Below, in pieces: positions 25,615 through 34,765 of a stretch of DNA of 64,000 bases (positions are counted from its first letter, which is position 1; every line of letters starts with the position of its first letter). A model generated the notes under the pieces. The model was given only the letters and a program-made list of their open reading frames with translations, searched no databases and was not told the DNA's origin. Source of the stretch: Clostridia bacterium (lineage in GTDB: Bacteria > Bacillota > Clostridia > Peptostreptococcales > Anaerovoracaceae); assembly GCA_910575405.1 (NCBI GenBank), contig CAJTER010000022.1:1-64000 (forward strand), given 5' to 3'. The position numbers were made by a program, and so were the translations under genes.

Positions 25615-27732
25615 CTATTTTACAGTTACTGTAAAGGTCTTTTTCACGCCGTTTGCAGTTACGGTAATTTTCGCTGTTCCTTTTTTCTTTCCTTTTACAA
25701 CACCCTTGGATGTTACTGTAGCCACCTTCTTATTGCTGGTCTTGTAAGTAACCTTTGCAGCCGGAGTTGCAGTCGCTTTGATCGTTACTGATTTTCCCTT
25801 TTTAATAGTCGCTTTTGTTTTTGCCAGTTTCAGAGTCGGCGCTTTTACTGTAACAGTGCATTTTGCGGAAACGCCGTTTGCTGTAGCAGTGATGGTAGTA
25901 GTTCCTGCTTTTTTAGCTGTAACAACACCTTTCGCGCTTACGGTTGCAACGCTAGGCTTTGAAGACTTCCAGGTAGCGGTCTTGCTGCTGCCTGTAACAG
26001 TTGCTTTCAGAGTAACTGTTTTCTTAGTCTTTGTGTAGATAGTTGTCTTTGCGCTGCTGAGTTTGATGGAAGCAGGTGCCGGAGCCTGAGCTGCTTCTGC
26101 TTTGAAGCTTACAGAAACTGCCGGGTACTGAGAAGTTGCCGCGATGGACAGTACATAATCTCCCCCGTCATCTAATGCAGCTTCGATAGCTGTGAAGCTA
26201 TTATTGCCCGCATACTGAAGAGTTGCTACATCTACCTTGTTTCTGCCGTCCTGTTTCTGGATTTTTACTTCTGTTCCCGCTTCCAGAACTGCCTTTAATT
26301 TGCTGTCAACACTGCCTAAGGATATGGCCTTTCTGTCCTTGGAAACGGAGACAGTCGGAGCTGCGTACTGATCCTTCAGATAGAAGGTCTTTGTGATATC
26401 GTTATAGCCTGCGGAGTAGCAGGTAATTTTCCAGTAGCCCAGTTTGCTTGCGGCGGATGTCTTATTGTAGATTCCGTTAGCGCCGGTATCTTTCCCTGTA
26501 CCACCCAGTCTTACTGCGTCAAAGTTGAAGCCAACTTCGATTCTGCCGCCGGATTTCTTTGTAGGTCCCCACCAGGTGTCTGCCGCGTTTTTAGAACCGT
26601 AGGAAGCAATCGGTTTTGCCGATGGATTTTTATCCGGATTTGTGTTTCCGTAGTAATCGTATCTTGCTGCCAGGAAGTTTACGGCATAGTTTGTATATTC
26701 GTCTGCTTCCAGAGTTGTTTTGGAAGTATCCGCAGCTGCGTCGCCCTGCTTCTGAAGGTAAACATAAGCGTCCGCGTAGTCACCCCACTCAGTGTTGTAA
26801 TCAACTGCCGCGTCTTCAGCTTCACCGCCTGATACGATAGTATAGCTCTTTGTATTAACTCCGGCGGAAGCTTTTCCGTAAGTTCCATCTGCCTTTAATT
26901 CCTTCATGCCGCCGGTAGCTGCTGTTACGGTTTCTCCCGCTCCGTCGGAACCGCCGATTTTTACGTTTTTAAATGCCTGAGGCACGCTCTGTCCCGCTGC
27001 GTCCAGCACCATCTGTTCCAGATAGGTCTGACCGCTTACAGAAACTGGGATTCTCTGGAAGCCCAGTACATCGTAATTATCCGTAGTATATTCTTTTCCG
27101 TTGAGCTTAAAGCCTGTCATGGTAGTAGTCTCTGAACCGTGGGCAGTTACTGTTTTGTAAACCGGTTCTACGCCCGGAGTGCTGTCCTCTGCGCGGAGTA
27201 CTGCATTTCCGCTGCTGTCTCTGTCAAAAGCAACATTTGCAGAAGCTTCTGAGCCATCGTTCTCATTTATACCGTTAAGCGTAAGCAGGAACTGATATCC
27301 GGAATGGCTGACGCCGTATTCTATGGTCGCTCTGCTTACTGCGTCATACGCGCCCAGATCCGGTTCTCCTACACTGTCCTTGTTGGTATTAACCGTTGTA
27401 TTGCCGGTTGCCGCAACACCTTCTCCTGCCCAGAACTGATCCCAGGTCATAGAGGCCGATCCATACAGCGTAGCCGGAATCTGTTCTGCTGTATAATACT
27501 GAACATTCTTTCCTGCGATTGCTGTAGCTTTCTGTTCCGCTCCGTTAACGGTAACGTTTCCGTCTGCGGAGGCTTCATAGTATACGGTTCCGATGCCTTT
27601 TATATTGATCTCATTTGTATCAGCAGTGTCGGCCTCTGCCGCATAAGCCCCTGCGGGGATGCAGGAAAAAAGAAGTGCCGCACTGACTGCAAAAGACGCG
27701 GTCCGTTTCATTAATCGGGATTTTACCATCAT
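25615..27732 (-). CDS. large secreted protein with C-terminal BIG2 domains, first gene of flavin operon
   Basis: The 705-residue protein has a signal peptide (SFAVSAALLFSCIPAGAYA, residues about 12-31), a large N-terminal region (about 35-540) I cannot assign with certainty, and two BIG2 domains at the end (about 553-628 and 630-705). The N-terminal part has repeated sheet-rich segments (YYEASADGNVTVNGAEQKA, SGYQFLLTLNGINEND, VYKTVTAHGSETTTMTGFKL) and recalls the treponemal Tp47-like secreted proteins reported in flavinylation loci, but that link is a memory-based suggestion. It leads the operon for ApbE and the FMN-binding proteins and may be a surface scaffold, ligand-binding or terminal-acceptor component. 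AAAGGAG precedes two adjacent ATG codons. Confidence 0.75.
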   Translation of the reverse strand: MMVKSRLMKRTASFAVSAALLFSCIPAGAYAAEADTADTNEINIKGIGTVYYEASADGNVTVNGAEQKATAIAGKNVQYYTAEQIPATLYGSASMTWDQFWAGEGVAATGNTTVNTNKDSVGEPDLGAYDAVSRATIEYGVSHSGYQFLLTLNGINENDGSEASANVAFDRDSSGNAVLRAEDSTPGVEPVYKTVTAHGSETTTMTGFKLNGKEYTTDNYDVLGFQRIPVSVSGQTYLEQMVLDAAGQSVPQAFKNVKIGGSDGAGETVTAATGGMKELKADGTYGKASAGVNTKSYTIVSGGEAEDAAVDYNTEWGDYADAYVYLQKQGDAAADTSKTTLEADEYTNYAVNFLAARYDYYGNTNPDKNPSAKPIASYGSKNAADTWWGPTKKSGGRIEVGFNFDAVRLGGTGKDTGANGIYNKTSAASKLGYWKITCYSAGYNDITKTFYLKDQYAAPTVSVSKDRKAISLGSVDSKLKAVLEAGTEVKIQKQDGRNKVDVATLQYAGNNSFTAIEAALDDGGDYVLSIAATSQYPAVSVSFKAEAAQAPAPASIKLSSAKTTIYTKTKKTVTLKATVTGSSKTATWKSSKPSVATVSAKGVVTAKKAGTTTITATANGVSAKCTVTVKAPTLKLAKTKATIKKGKSVTIKATATPAAKVTYKTSNKKVATVTSKGVVKGKKKGTAKITVTANGVKKTFTVTVK

Positions 27733-27906
27733 TGTTCTCCTTTTCTTTAAGTTTCATATTCTCTATCCATGCCTGCAGGGCGCCCTTTCAGTATCAGACA
27801 CGGATTATGCAAAAAGCGCAAACCCAATCAAACTTTTCCATCTTAATTCACAGAAACATTCAATTGGACTTACGCTTTTAGCTACACATTGAAATTGTTC
27901 ACAGCG

Positions 27907-27945
27907 GTAGTGTTGACTAACCCCATTATGGTTAGTGTAAACTAA
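27907..27945. promoter_or_regulatory. two TTAGT-type dyads, probable metal-responsive operator
   Basis: On the minus strand TTAGTTTACACTAA (27945-27932) is followed ten bases later by TTAGTCAACACTA (27920-27908). Both have the TTAGT...ACTA dyad plan of DtxR/IdeR-type iron boxes, though no single known consensus is matched. The first dyad contains the promoter -10 box, so a bound repressor would block transcription. Confidence 0.5.
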
Positions 27946-27962
27946 TCATTTGAGCCTGTCAA
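27934..27962 (-). promoter_or_regulatory. promoter of the flavin electron-transfer operon
   Basis: On the minus strand a consensus TTGACA (27962-27957) lies 17 bases before TACACT (27939-27934). The region from here to the start codon at 27732 holds about 200 bases of leader with no further obvious structure. Confidence 0.75.
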
Positions 27963-28016
27963 TGACTTTTTTGTGATTTTTTTGTGATGAAATTGTGTGC
28001 ATAATTGTTATATAAC

Positions 28017-28065
28017 AAAAGACTGTATGCGAACAGATCTGTCTCTTGTCCGCATACAGTCTTTT
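28017..28065. terminator. bidirectional intrinsic terminator
   Basis: AAAAGACTGTATGCG pairs perfectly with CGCATACAGTCTTTT, a 15-pair stem with A/T ends. It lies 45 bases after the stop of the heptad-rich protein gene on the minus strand and shields the next promoter. Confidence 0.85.
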
Positions 28066-28109
28066 AATTGTGAGGGCATGAATCGCCTATCTATGATTTA
28101 TGGCATATG

Positions 28110-29777
28110 TCAGATTTTATCCGTCTTATAAATAAATTTAACGCTTCCTTTGGTCTCCGCTTTCTTTCCAGCAAAGTTCTGGTAGTCTTCAGCGGCGTTC
28201 TGAAGAGATTTGAGACGGTCTTTTACCTTGGAAATATCGCCGTCGAAAACCTTTACCAGTTCATCAATTCCCTCGCTCTTGAACTGGGAGATGCCGCTGG
28301 ATAAGTCCCTTGCACCTGCAGCGAGGCTTCCGGCTCCACTGTTGACTTTTCCGGCTCCGTCAGCGAGGCTTTTGGCTCCTTCCTCCAGCATGCCCGCTCC
28401 TTTATAAGCTGCTGCGATACCTGTATTAAGGTCCTTCGCTCCGCCTGACAGAGTGCCGAGACCTGTGCTCAGTTCTTTCGAACCGGATACCAGACTCCCC
28501 GCTCCGCTTTCCAACTGAGCAAGGCCGTCTTTTCCGCTGCTGAGGCCGGAGGAAACGGCTTCCTGACCCGCGATAGTCTGGGAAAGACCTGCTTTCAGCT
28601 GTTCAATCGCCTGATTAATAGCAGCCTGCTGCTGTTCATTTAATCCCAGCTGAGCCGCGGCTCCCTGAAGCTGCTGCAGTCCTGCCAAAACCTGTTTGTC
28701 TCCTGCGATGGTCTGAGAAAGGCCGCTTACCGCAGAATCAACGCCTGCCGCAACCTGTCCGATGCCACCCTGAAGGTTTTCAGCGCCTGACTGGAGCTTT
28801 CCGGCTCCTGACTGCAGAGCTCCCGCTCCATTTTCCAGCTGAGCCGCTCCCGCGCTGGCGGACTGAAGTCCCGCCGCTAACTGAGAAACTTTCTCTTTTA
28901 GGGTTTTGGTGCCGCTGTATAAATCCCCGGTTCCTTTGGACAGCTCATCGGCGCCGCTCTGAAGCTTTACGGAGCCGTCCTGAAGCTGCTGGGCCGCGGA
29001 CTGCAGTTCGTCCATGGCGCTGTTCAAATCATCTATGGAATTAATTTCCCCAATATCCAGATCACTGAGTAAGCTGCTTGTAGCTACCGTCATGGTGCCA
29101 TCTAGGGCAAAGTCTTCGGCTTTGCAAGTCACCTCCACGTAATCCGGAATATTGATATCCGTGCTGCTGAGCTTCAGGCTCTTTTCCAGGCCCGGGAGCG
29201 CGTATCCCACGATCATGGTTTTCTGACCATCGTTAATGGCTTTACCGTTTACCACTTCCACGTCCGTGAACTTCTCATTGTCCAGGGACATGCTGGTCAG
29301 CAGTACAAAAGGCACATATACTCCATCTATTTTCTGATTGTTGGTATAGTCAAAGTGAATCTTTACTTTGCCGCTCTTTCCGGCAATTTCCTTGGCGGAA
29401 ACCCTCTTGCCGTCCAGATAGTAGCGGATGTTCATTTCCACAGGAAGCTCTTTGCTTATTTCCCCCTGGTAATAAATATCCTTTCCCTGGGCGTTCCAGG
29501 TTCCGTTTTCAAAGGTTTCTTCACCCTTTACGTTCTCGATTTTTTTCAGCTCTGTCTGGTCTTTAATGAGACTCTTTTTCCCCAGGTTTTTCAGCCATTC
29601 GCTGACGATAATTTTGTCCACCTGGCCATTATTTCCCGCCATGACGTACACGGTCTCTTCCTTGGAAACCTGTTTTTCCGATTTTTCACCTGCCCATACG
29701 GGACTGAAGCATCCGGCTGCCAGCAGGAAGCTGAGGCCGAGAGCCAGAAATTTAGTGGTCTGTCTGCATTGTTTCAT
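28110..29777 (-). CDS. secreted heptad-repeat protein (YhgE/Pip-like), partner of MMPL transporter
   Basis: The 555-residue protein has a signal peptide (FLALGLSFLLAAGCFSPVWA), a beta-rich region (about 30-235, IVSEWLKNLG, GKVKIHFDYTNNQ, VPFVLLTSMSL) and a long region (about 255-490) of seven-residue units of the type LxxGAxxL (LQSGADELSKGTGDLYSGTK, LENGAGALQSGAGKLQSGAE), the pattern of YhgE/Pip and X-X-X-Leu-X-X-Gly heptad proteins. Such segments form long coiled rods across the envelope. No second membrane anchor is seen. Its start lies 26 bases inside the 3' end of the MMPL gene, so the two are coupled and probably form one export assembly. Confidence 0.82.
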   Translation of the reverse strand: MKQCRQTTKFLALGLSFLLAAGCFSPVWAGEKSEKQVSKEETVYVMAGNNGQVDKIIVSEWLKNLGKKSLIKDQTELKKIENVKGEETFENGTWNAQGKDIYYQGEISKELPVEMNIRYYLDGKRVSAKEIAGKSGKVKIHFDYTNNQKIDGVYVPFVLLTSMSLDNEKFTDVEVVNGKAINDGQKTMIVGYALPGLEKSLKLSSTDINIPDYVEVTCKAEDFALDGTMTVATSSLLSDLDIGEINSIDDLNSAMDELQSAAQQLQDGSVKLQSGADELSKGTGDLYSGTKTLKEKVSQLAAGLQSASAGAAQLENGAGALQSGAGKLQSGAENLQGGIGQVAAGVDSAVSGLSQTIAGDKQVLAGLQQLQGAAAQLGLNEQQQAAINQAIEQLKAGLSQTIAGQEAVSSGLSSGKDGLAQLESGAGSLVSGSKELSTGLGTLSGGAKDLNTGIAAAYKGAGMLEEGAKSLADGAGKVNSGAGSLAAGARDLSSGISQFKSEGIDELVKVFDGDISKVKDRLKSLQNAAEDYQNFAGKKAETKGSVKFIYKTDKI

Positions 29778-31857
29778 TTAAAACACCCTCCTTTGAATAT
29801 CGAAAGCCTTTGCTGGTTGCACAGATTACTTTTGAGAACAGCACCAGCATTGCAGGCAGTATAAATATTACGATTACCATACTGATTAACGCTCCTCTTG
29901 CCATGAGACTGCACAAAGAGCTGATCATATCAATGTCCGAATAAATGCCTACGCCGAAGGTCGCTGCGAAGAAGCAGAGGGCGCTGACAATAATGGACGG
30001 GATGGAAGCAGAAAGCGCAATGTGCACTGCCTCTTTTCGCTTTTCTCCCAGCTGCAGCTCCCGCCGGAATCTGGTGGTCATAAGTATGGCGTAGTCCACC
30101 GTTGCTCCCAATTGGATGGTCCCGATACAGATGGAAGCGATGAACGGGAGCCGGGTTCCTGTGTAAAACGGTATTCCCATATTGATGAAGATGGCCAGCT
30201 CAATGACCGCTACCAATATAATCGGAAGAGACGCGGACTTGAAGTTAATGGCGATAATGATGAAGATGGCCAGGATGGACACCAGACTTACGACTTTAAA
30301 GTCACGGTCAGTTATGGAAATCAGATCCTTGGTGCACGGCGCCTCTCCGATAACCATGGCCTTTGGATCGTATTTTTCCGTAATGCGGTTGATTTCCCGT
30401 ATCTGTTTGTTGACCGCTCCGCTGGCTACCTTTTCCTTGGAATTGATAATCATCAGCTGCCAGCCGCCTTCTTCCAGCTCTCCCAGAACATTGTCCGGCA
30501 AGATTTCCTTCGGCACGGAAGGTCCCATTACCGAATTCAGGCCCAGCACAGTATTGACGCCGTCTACGGCTTTAATTTCATCACCCATGTTAATAGCGTC
30601 CTTAGCCGGCAGATTCGCGTCTGCCAGAATCATATAGGTGGAGCCGATATCGAATTCCTCTTCCAGCTTTTCATTAGCGATGATGCTGTCCAGCTCCTCT
30701 GGAAGCGTGGCATCCAGATTGTAATAAACATCTGTATGGGTGTAACCAATTAAGGCCGGAACCAGCAGAACGATAAACAGCAGGCCGAAGAGTTTGGAAT
30801 GTTTGATGATGAAAGCCGATGGCCGATCCATTGCCGGAATGATTTCCCGGTGCATGGTTTTTTGGATGATTTTGTCGCAGCCGAGAATCAGGGCCGGAAG
30901 GATAGTAACACTTCCCAGTACGCCGAAAATAACGCCTTTTGCCATTACGATTCCCAGATCAAGGCCCAGCTTGTAGGTCATAAAGCAGAGAGCGATGAAT
31001 CCTGCGATGGTAGTAACGGAACTTCCCGATATGGAGGTAATGGTGTGGCCGATTGCCTGAGCCATGGCTCCCGGTTTGTTTCCCGGAAGCTTTTCACATT
31101 CCTCCTGGTAGCTGTGCCAGAGGAAAATGGAATAGTCCATGGTAACGCCCAGCTGCAGTACGGCACTGAGGGCCTTCGTAACATAGGATATTTCCCCCAT
31201 GAAGACGTTGCTTCCCAGATTGTAGAGAATTTCCATGCCGATTCCCATAAGGAAAATTACCGGTATGAAAAAGGAATCCATGCATACTGCCAGAACCAGA
31301 GCCGACAGCACTACCGCGATCATGACGTAGATAGGTTCTTCGTGCTCCGCCAGATCCTTCGTGTCCGTAACGACTGCCGACATGCCGCTGACAAAACACT
31401 GCTTTGCCGCCAGCTGCCGGATATCCTTAATAGCCTCCATGGTTTCATCCGCTGATGTGGATGTGTCAAAAAAGACAGCCATCAGGGAAGTGTCCCCACT
31501 TTCAATGGCATCCTGAAAGTCTTCCGGAAGGATTTCCTCCGGTACAGATGCGCCCAGCGTGTTTTCGTAGCCGATGACCGAAGCTACGTGATCCACCTTT
31601 TCCATTTTTTCTTCCAGCTCTGCCTTTTCGCTGGTAGACAGTCCCTCTGTCATAACCATGGAAAAAGCTCCCTTTCCAAAGTCCTCCAGCAAGATATTCT
31701 GCCCCTTTATAGTCTCAATATCTTCCGGCAGATACGTCAGGACATCGTAGTTGATCCTGGTTTTAAGGATGCCCAGTACCGATGGAATCAAAAGCAGCAG
31801 GCATACAACCAAAATGATTTTCCTGTGTTTTACTACTTTTTCTCCAAACTTTAACAC
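29752..31857 (-). CDS. MMPL/RND-family transporter
   Basis: About 701 residues starting at GTG 31857, which has GAGGGAGG eight bases upstream. There are two halves, each with one helix, an extracytoplasmic domain and a bundle of five to six helices (for example YVMIAVVLSALVLAVCMDSFF; TTIAGFIALCFMTYKLGLDLGI; VVSLVSILAIFIIIAINF). The GxxxDYxxFLWHSY-type segment in TMDYSIFLWHSYQEE and its second-half equivalent ATVDYAILMTTRFRRE are the RND/MMPL proton-relay helices. It probably exports lipids, glycolipids or drugs by proton motive force. Encoded downstream of a TetR regulator and overlapping the heptad-repeat protein gene, which suggests a repressor-transporter-adaptor unit. Confidence 0.93.
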   Translation of the reverse strand: MLKFGEKVVKHRKIILVVCLLLLIPSVLGILKTRINYDVLTYLPEDIETIKGQNILLEDFGKGAFSMVMTEGLSTSEKAELEEKMEKVDHVASVIGYENTLGASVPEEILPEDFQDAIESGDTSLMAVFFDTSTSADETMEAIKDIRQLAAKQCFVSGMSAVVTDTKDLAEHEEPIYVMIAVVLSALVLAVCMDSFFIPVIFLMGIGMEILYNLGSNVFMGEISYVTKALSAVLQLGVTMDYSIFLWHSYQEECEKLPGNKPGAMAQAIGHTITSISGSSVTTIAGFIALCFMTYKLGLDLGIVMAKGVIFGVLGSVTILPALILGCDKIIQKTMHREIIPAMDRPSAFIIKHSKLFGLLFIVLLVPALIGYTHTDVYYNLDATLPEELDSIIANEKLEEEFDIGSTYMILADANLPAKDAINMGDEIKAVDGVNTVLGLNSVMGPSVPKEILPDNVLGELEEGGWQLMIINSKEKVASGAVNKQIREINRITEKYDPKAMVIGEAPCTKDLISITDRDFKVVSLVSILAIFIIIAINFKSASLPIILVAVIELAIFINMGIPFYTGTRLPFIASICIGTIQLGATVDYAILMTTRFRRELQLGEKRKEAVHIALSASIPSIIVSALCFFAATFGVGIYSDIDMISSLCSLMARGALISMVIVIFILPAMLVLFSKVICATSKGFRYSKEGVLNETMQTDH

Positions 31858-31976
31858 ATTTTTAACCTCCCTCTCCCTTAAATTGTCGTGCACAGACAGC
31901 CGGCTTCCGCTTGCGCATTTCCCACTTCCTTCTCAATTTCTTATTATTGTACGCCAAGGTCCATCAGCCTTCCATA

Positions 31977-32025
31977 GACAAAAAAAGATCTGTGTCAATT
32001 TTTTTGACACAGATCTTTTTTTGTC
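31977..32025. terminator. perfect 22-bp inverted repeat, bidirectional terminator or operator
   Basis: Two 22-base arms (31977-31998 and 32004-32025) are perfectly complementary around a five-T loop and have A7/T7 runs, so the RNA hairpin would end transcription of the tetR gene (stop at 32043). The arms also contain TTGACA/TGTCAA, so on DNA the palindrome could serve as TetR operator for the MMPL promoter. Confidence 0.7.
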
Positions 32026-32042
32026 AAATTGTCAGTAAAAAC

Positions 32043-32600
32043 TCAATTTTCTGCAAGTATGGACAAATCCATTTCAATATGCCTTTGCAGCAGACGGGTC
32101 AGCTTTCCCGTAATTTCTTCCGGGTCTTCCTTCATTCCCCTTCCCAGCCATTCCAGAATAATTCCCACCAGGCCGAATTTGTAAAAATCACAGATAAAAT
32201 GCCGATCCTCTTTTTTCATTTTTTCAGCTCCATCCAGCTGGCGCAGGAACCGGTCGATGAGATCAAAGACGATCTGGTAAAGAAACCGCTCCAGCGGCTC
32301 CCTTCCTACAGAGTTATACGCATTTATCGTGAAATTCTTATTTTTTTCAATATAGCGGAAAACCTCCAGATAAACATCCTGCCACGTCTCGCAGAGCCGA
32401 TCCCGGTCAATGATCTGTTCCCCCTCCTGTAGAAAGGTCCATTCCAACAGATCGTAAATATCCCGAAAATGATAATAAAAGGTCTGCCGTTTCACTCCGC
32501 AGTCCTCGGTGATTTCCTTTACCGTAATTTTATCCAGCGTCTTTTTAGACAGCAGTCTTTTGAGAGATTCTGCCATTGCCTTTTGTGTCAGTTTTGCCAT
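32043..32600 (-). CDS. TetR-family transcriptional regulator
   Basis: The 185-residue protein has a TetR helix-turn-helix (about 5-50: LTQKAMAESLKRLLSKKTLD, ITVKEITEDCGVKRQTFYYHF) and a C-terminal domain resembling the DhaS/TetR_C_8 type (ICDFYKFGLVGIILEWLGRGMKEDPEEI). It lies directly upstream of the MMPL transporter operon on the same strand, separated by a long palindrome, and is the natural candidate to repress it. The ligand is unknown, probably a hydrophobic compound the transporter exports. Confidence 0.9.
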   Translation of the reverse strand: MAKLTQKAMAESLKRLLSKKTLDKITVKEITEDCGVKRQTFYYHFRDIYDLLEWTFLQEGEQIIDRDRLCETWQDVYLEVFRYIEKNKNFTINAYNSVGREPLERFLYQIVFDLIDRFLRQLDGAEKMKKEDRHFICDFYKFGLVGIILEWLGRGMKEDPEEITGKLTRLLQRHIEMDLSILAEN

Positions 32601-32673
32601 AATCGCCTTTCCCCTTATTGTGTGCTCCCCTTTTTACAGCCGCCCTATCTGCCGCTTCCTGCTCTGCCCGACA

Positions 32674-34200
32674 TCAGTATATTAGCCGCTGCCTGATTTG
32701 TTCAAAGCAACTTCGATCCATGTTTCTCACAAAATGCTGCTGTACTCCCTCGGAAAGAGCCCCCAGACGGATATTGCTGAGATTTTTTCGCTGCCTCTTT
32801 CGCATGCTCGCCCGATCCTCGATGAATTCCACTTTTTCCGTTTTCAGCATCACTGTTTTTCTGGTGTAGCCCCCATTTATCACCACAATGAGCGTTCCGT
32901 TTCCCGAAAGGGCAGAATTTTTGTATTCCAGCACCACCGAGCCTGCCGCAAGGGCCAAAAGAACTGCGCCGCCTGCAATCAGGCCGAGTTTTGCTGCCTT
33001 CAGCTCCACAGGAACCGCCAGCATCGCCGCCAAAAGGGCTGCCGTAAAGAAAAATCTGCCGCAGATGAAAAAGTAGGGAAAAGCTTTTGGCTCCGCCCGC
33101 TTTACCGGCTCTTTTGCCTGAATTTCAGGAAAGAAGCGAAGCAAAAAAGCATTCAGCTTTTCTTCCCGCATAATGGGATAAAGAATCGCTGTTTCCACCT
33201 GGTTATTATCATCTGTACCGCCATAGCCTGCTGCGAAGACTTCCAGCGTTCCCTGCCTAAATATACCCATGAGAAAGGACTGGCGATAGGAAATACCGCT
33301 GATTTTTTCCTTCATCAAAGTGTGGTTTTTCTTTGTCAGAAGGCCATATTCAATGAAAATAGAATCTTCCCGATCCGTAATGCGAAAGCCGTAATACTTG
33401 ACGCAGCTCAGCGCCAGACTCAGGGCTACGCTTATGAGATAAAAAGCAGCGATAATCGCGATAATCAGAAGGGGCGCGGAAATGCGCATCAGGTAATCAA
33501 GGAGCACCTCGTCCCCATCCAGATTTTTGTCGAGAACCAGCTTTCCGAAGAGACTGATGGCCATGCTCCCATAAACCATCACTTGTCCTACAATCCAGAC
33601 TTTTGAGCGCAAAAGGCCCATGAGAAAAACCTCTCCCGCAGAAGCCATAATCGTATTGCCACTGATCTCCTCTGAAATCCCGGTGGCTTCGCCAGCGTCT
33701 TCGAATCTTCTTTCCTCAGCTTTTCCCTCTTCGATTCTCCCTGCTTCCTCTTCATCACCGACCTTTGCCAGCAGCAGCTTTTTTACAAATACAGCATCCC
33801 TGTCCTTCAGCACCAGCTTTACTGCTCCCGAAGGGCCGCTTCCAATACTGCTGGCCGTTTCCACATTGAGCCTGTACACATGGGTCAGCTGAAAGATAAA
33901 TGTCTGGGTAAAGTCCACGGTTGTAATATTAGCGATAGGCACCTCCTGCTTCTTTTTGTTCAGCCAGCCCGATTCGACCAGCAGCCGCTTATCGTCGATG
34001 GTATAATAAGTACATAAATACTGGATGAGCCTGCTGACCGGCGCAAAGAGAACCAACACCACCAGCGCGGCATTATCCAAAATAATTTGAGGGTCTCGCA
34101 GGATCAGATACAGGACTATTGCTGCCAGAAGAAGCCCGAAATCCCGGAAGAACCGCTCAAAGATACACATAAAATGCCCTCTCTTTGGTCCGAATTTCAT
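32674..34200 (-). CDS. PH-domain membrane protein, YdbT-like
   Basis: The 508-residue protein has three bacterial PH (bPH2/DUF304) domains between pairs of membrane helices (FGLLLAAIVLYLILR and IILDNAALVVLVLFAPV; LLIIAIIAAFYLISVALSLAL; FFFTAALLAAMLAVPV). Typical bPH2 strings are YTIDDKRLLVESGWLNKKKQEVPIANITTVDFTQ (about 65-98) and FIEYGLLTKKNHTLMKEKISG. This is the YdbT architecture of Firmicutes; function is uncertain, though YdbS/YdbT have been linked to envelope stress and bacteriocin resistance. The start overlaps the upstream YdbS-like gene by four bases (ATGA), so the pair is co-translated. Confidence 0.85.
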   Translation of the reverse strand: MKFGPKRGHFMCIFERFFRDFGLLLAAIVLYLILRDPQIILDNAALVVLVLFAPVSRLIQYLCTYYTIDDKRLLVESGWLNKKKQEVPIANITTVDFTQTFIFQLTHVYRLNVETASSIGSGPSGAVKLVLKDRDAVFVKKLLLAKVGDEEEAGRIEEGKAEERRFEDAGEATGISEEISGNTIMASAGEVFLMGLLRSKVWIVGQVMVYGSMAISLFGKLVLDKNLDGDEVLLDYLMRISAPLLIIAIIAAFYLISVALSLALSCVKYYGFRITDREDSIFIEYGLLTKKNHTLMKEKISGISYRQSFLMGIFRQGTLEVFAAGYGGTDDNNQVETAILYPIMREEKLNAFLLRFFPEIQAKEPVKRAEPKAFPYFFICGRFFFTAALLAAMLAVPVELKAAKLGLIAGGAVLLALAAGSVVLEYKNSALSGNGTLIVVINGGYTRKTVMLKTEKVEFIEDRASMRKRQRKNLSNIRLGALSEGVQQHFVRNMDRSCFEQIRQRLIY

Positions 34201-34760
34201 TTTCCTTCCTCCTTGCCATGCTCCGCTTTGCCACAGATGCCACCGCTTTTACCCGCATCTCCTTTACCGCGTTCATCATGCTCCCTGTTTTTCAGCCGCA
34301 CGTAGAGCTTTTCCTTGAGGTTTTCGGCAATTTCATCCGCCGATTCCTTTGTCAGGCAGGGAATGGTAAAGCTCTGGCTAGCTAGGGATATTTCCACATC
34401 ATAGAGCCCCAGTCTCCTGCTGATAGGTCCCTGCTGCACGGTAATGTGCTGGATGCGGATAATGGGAATGATGGTATTAGTAATAAAATAGATCCCGTGA
34501 CGGATATCCACCTTGTCTTCTGTAATAAAATAGCCCCACTGCCTGTATTCAATTGCAGGATATAAAAAGAGCCCCACCAGCTTGTACAGGAGTAGCAGTC
34601 CCAATAGCACAGTGGCAGCCCTAGTATAATCCTGCACAACGGGGATAAATCCTACCGCTACCCGCAGCCCACAGCAGACCAGCAGCGCGGCAAAAAGACC
34701 GATGCTTCTTCCAATCCTCCAGCCCTTTACAGCTTTTGGCGAAAGCTTTGTATACTCCAT
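34197..34760 (-). CDS. PH-domain membrane protein, YdbS-like
   Basis: About 187 residues from the ATG at 34760, preceded by TAGGGAG; a longer frame to 34805 would run into the FmdE gene. Two membrane helices (RSIGLFAALLVCCGLRVAVGF; AATVLLGLLLLYKLVGLFLY) are followed by one bPH2 domain (about 85-150, RQWGYFITEDKVDIRHGIYF, IIPIIRIQHITVQQGPISRRLGLYDVEI). The C-terminal 25 residues are Gly/Glu/Lys/His-rich (EHDERGKGDAGKSGG), possibly metal binding. It forms a pair with the YdbT-like protein and starts five bases after the FmdE stop codon. Confidence 0.85.
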   Translation of the reverse strand: MEYTKLSPKAVKGWRIGRSIGLFAALLVCCGLRVAVGFIPVVQDYTRAATVLLGLLLLYKLVGLFLYPAIEYRQWGYFITEDKVDIRHGIYFITNTIIPIIRIQHITVQQGPISRRLGLYDVEISLASQSFTIPCLTKESADEIAENLKEKLYVRLKNREHDERGKGDAGKSGGICGKAEHGKEEGK

Positions 34761-34765
34761 GCTCC

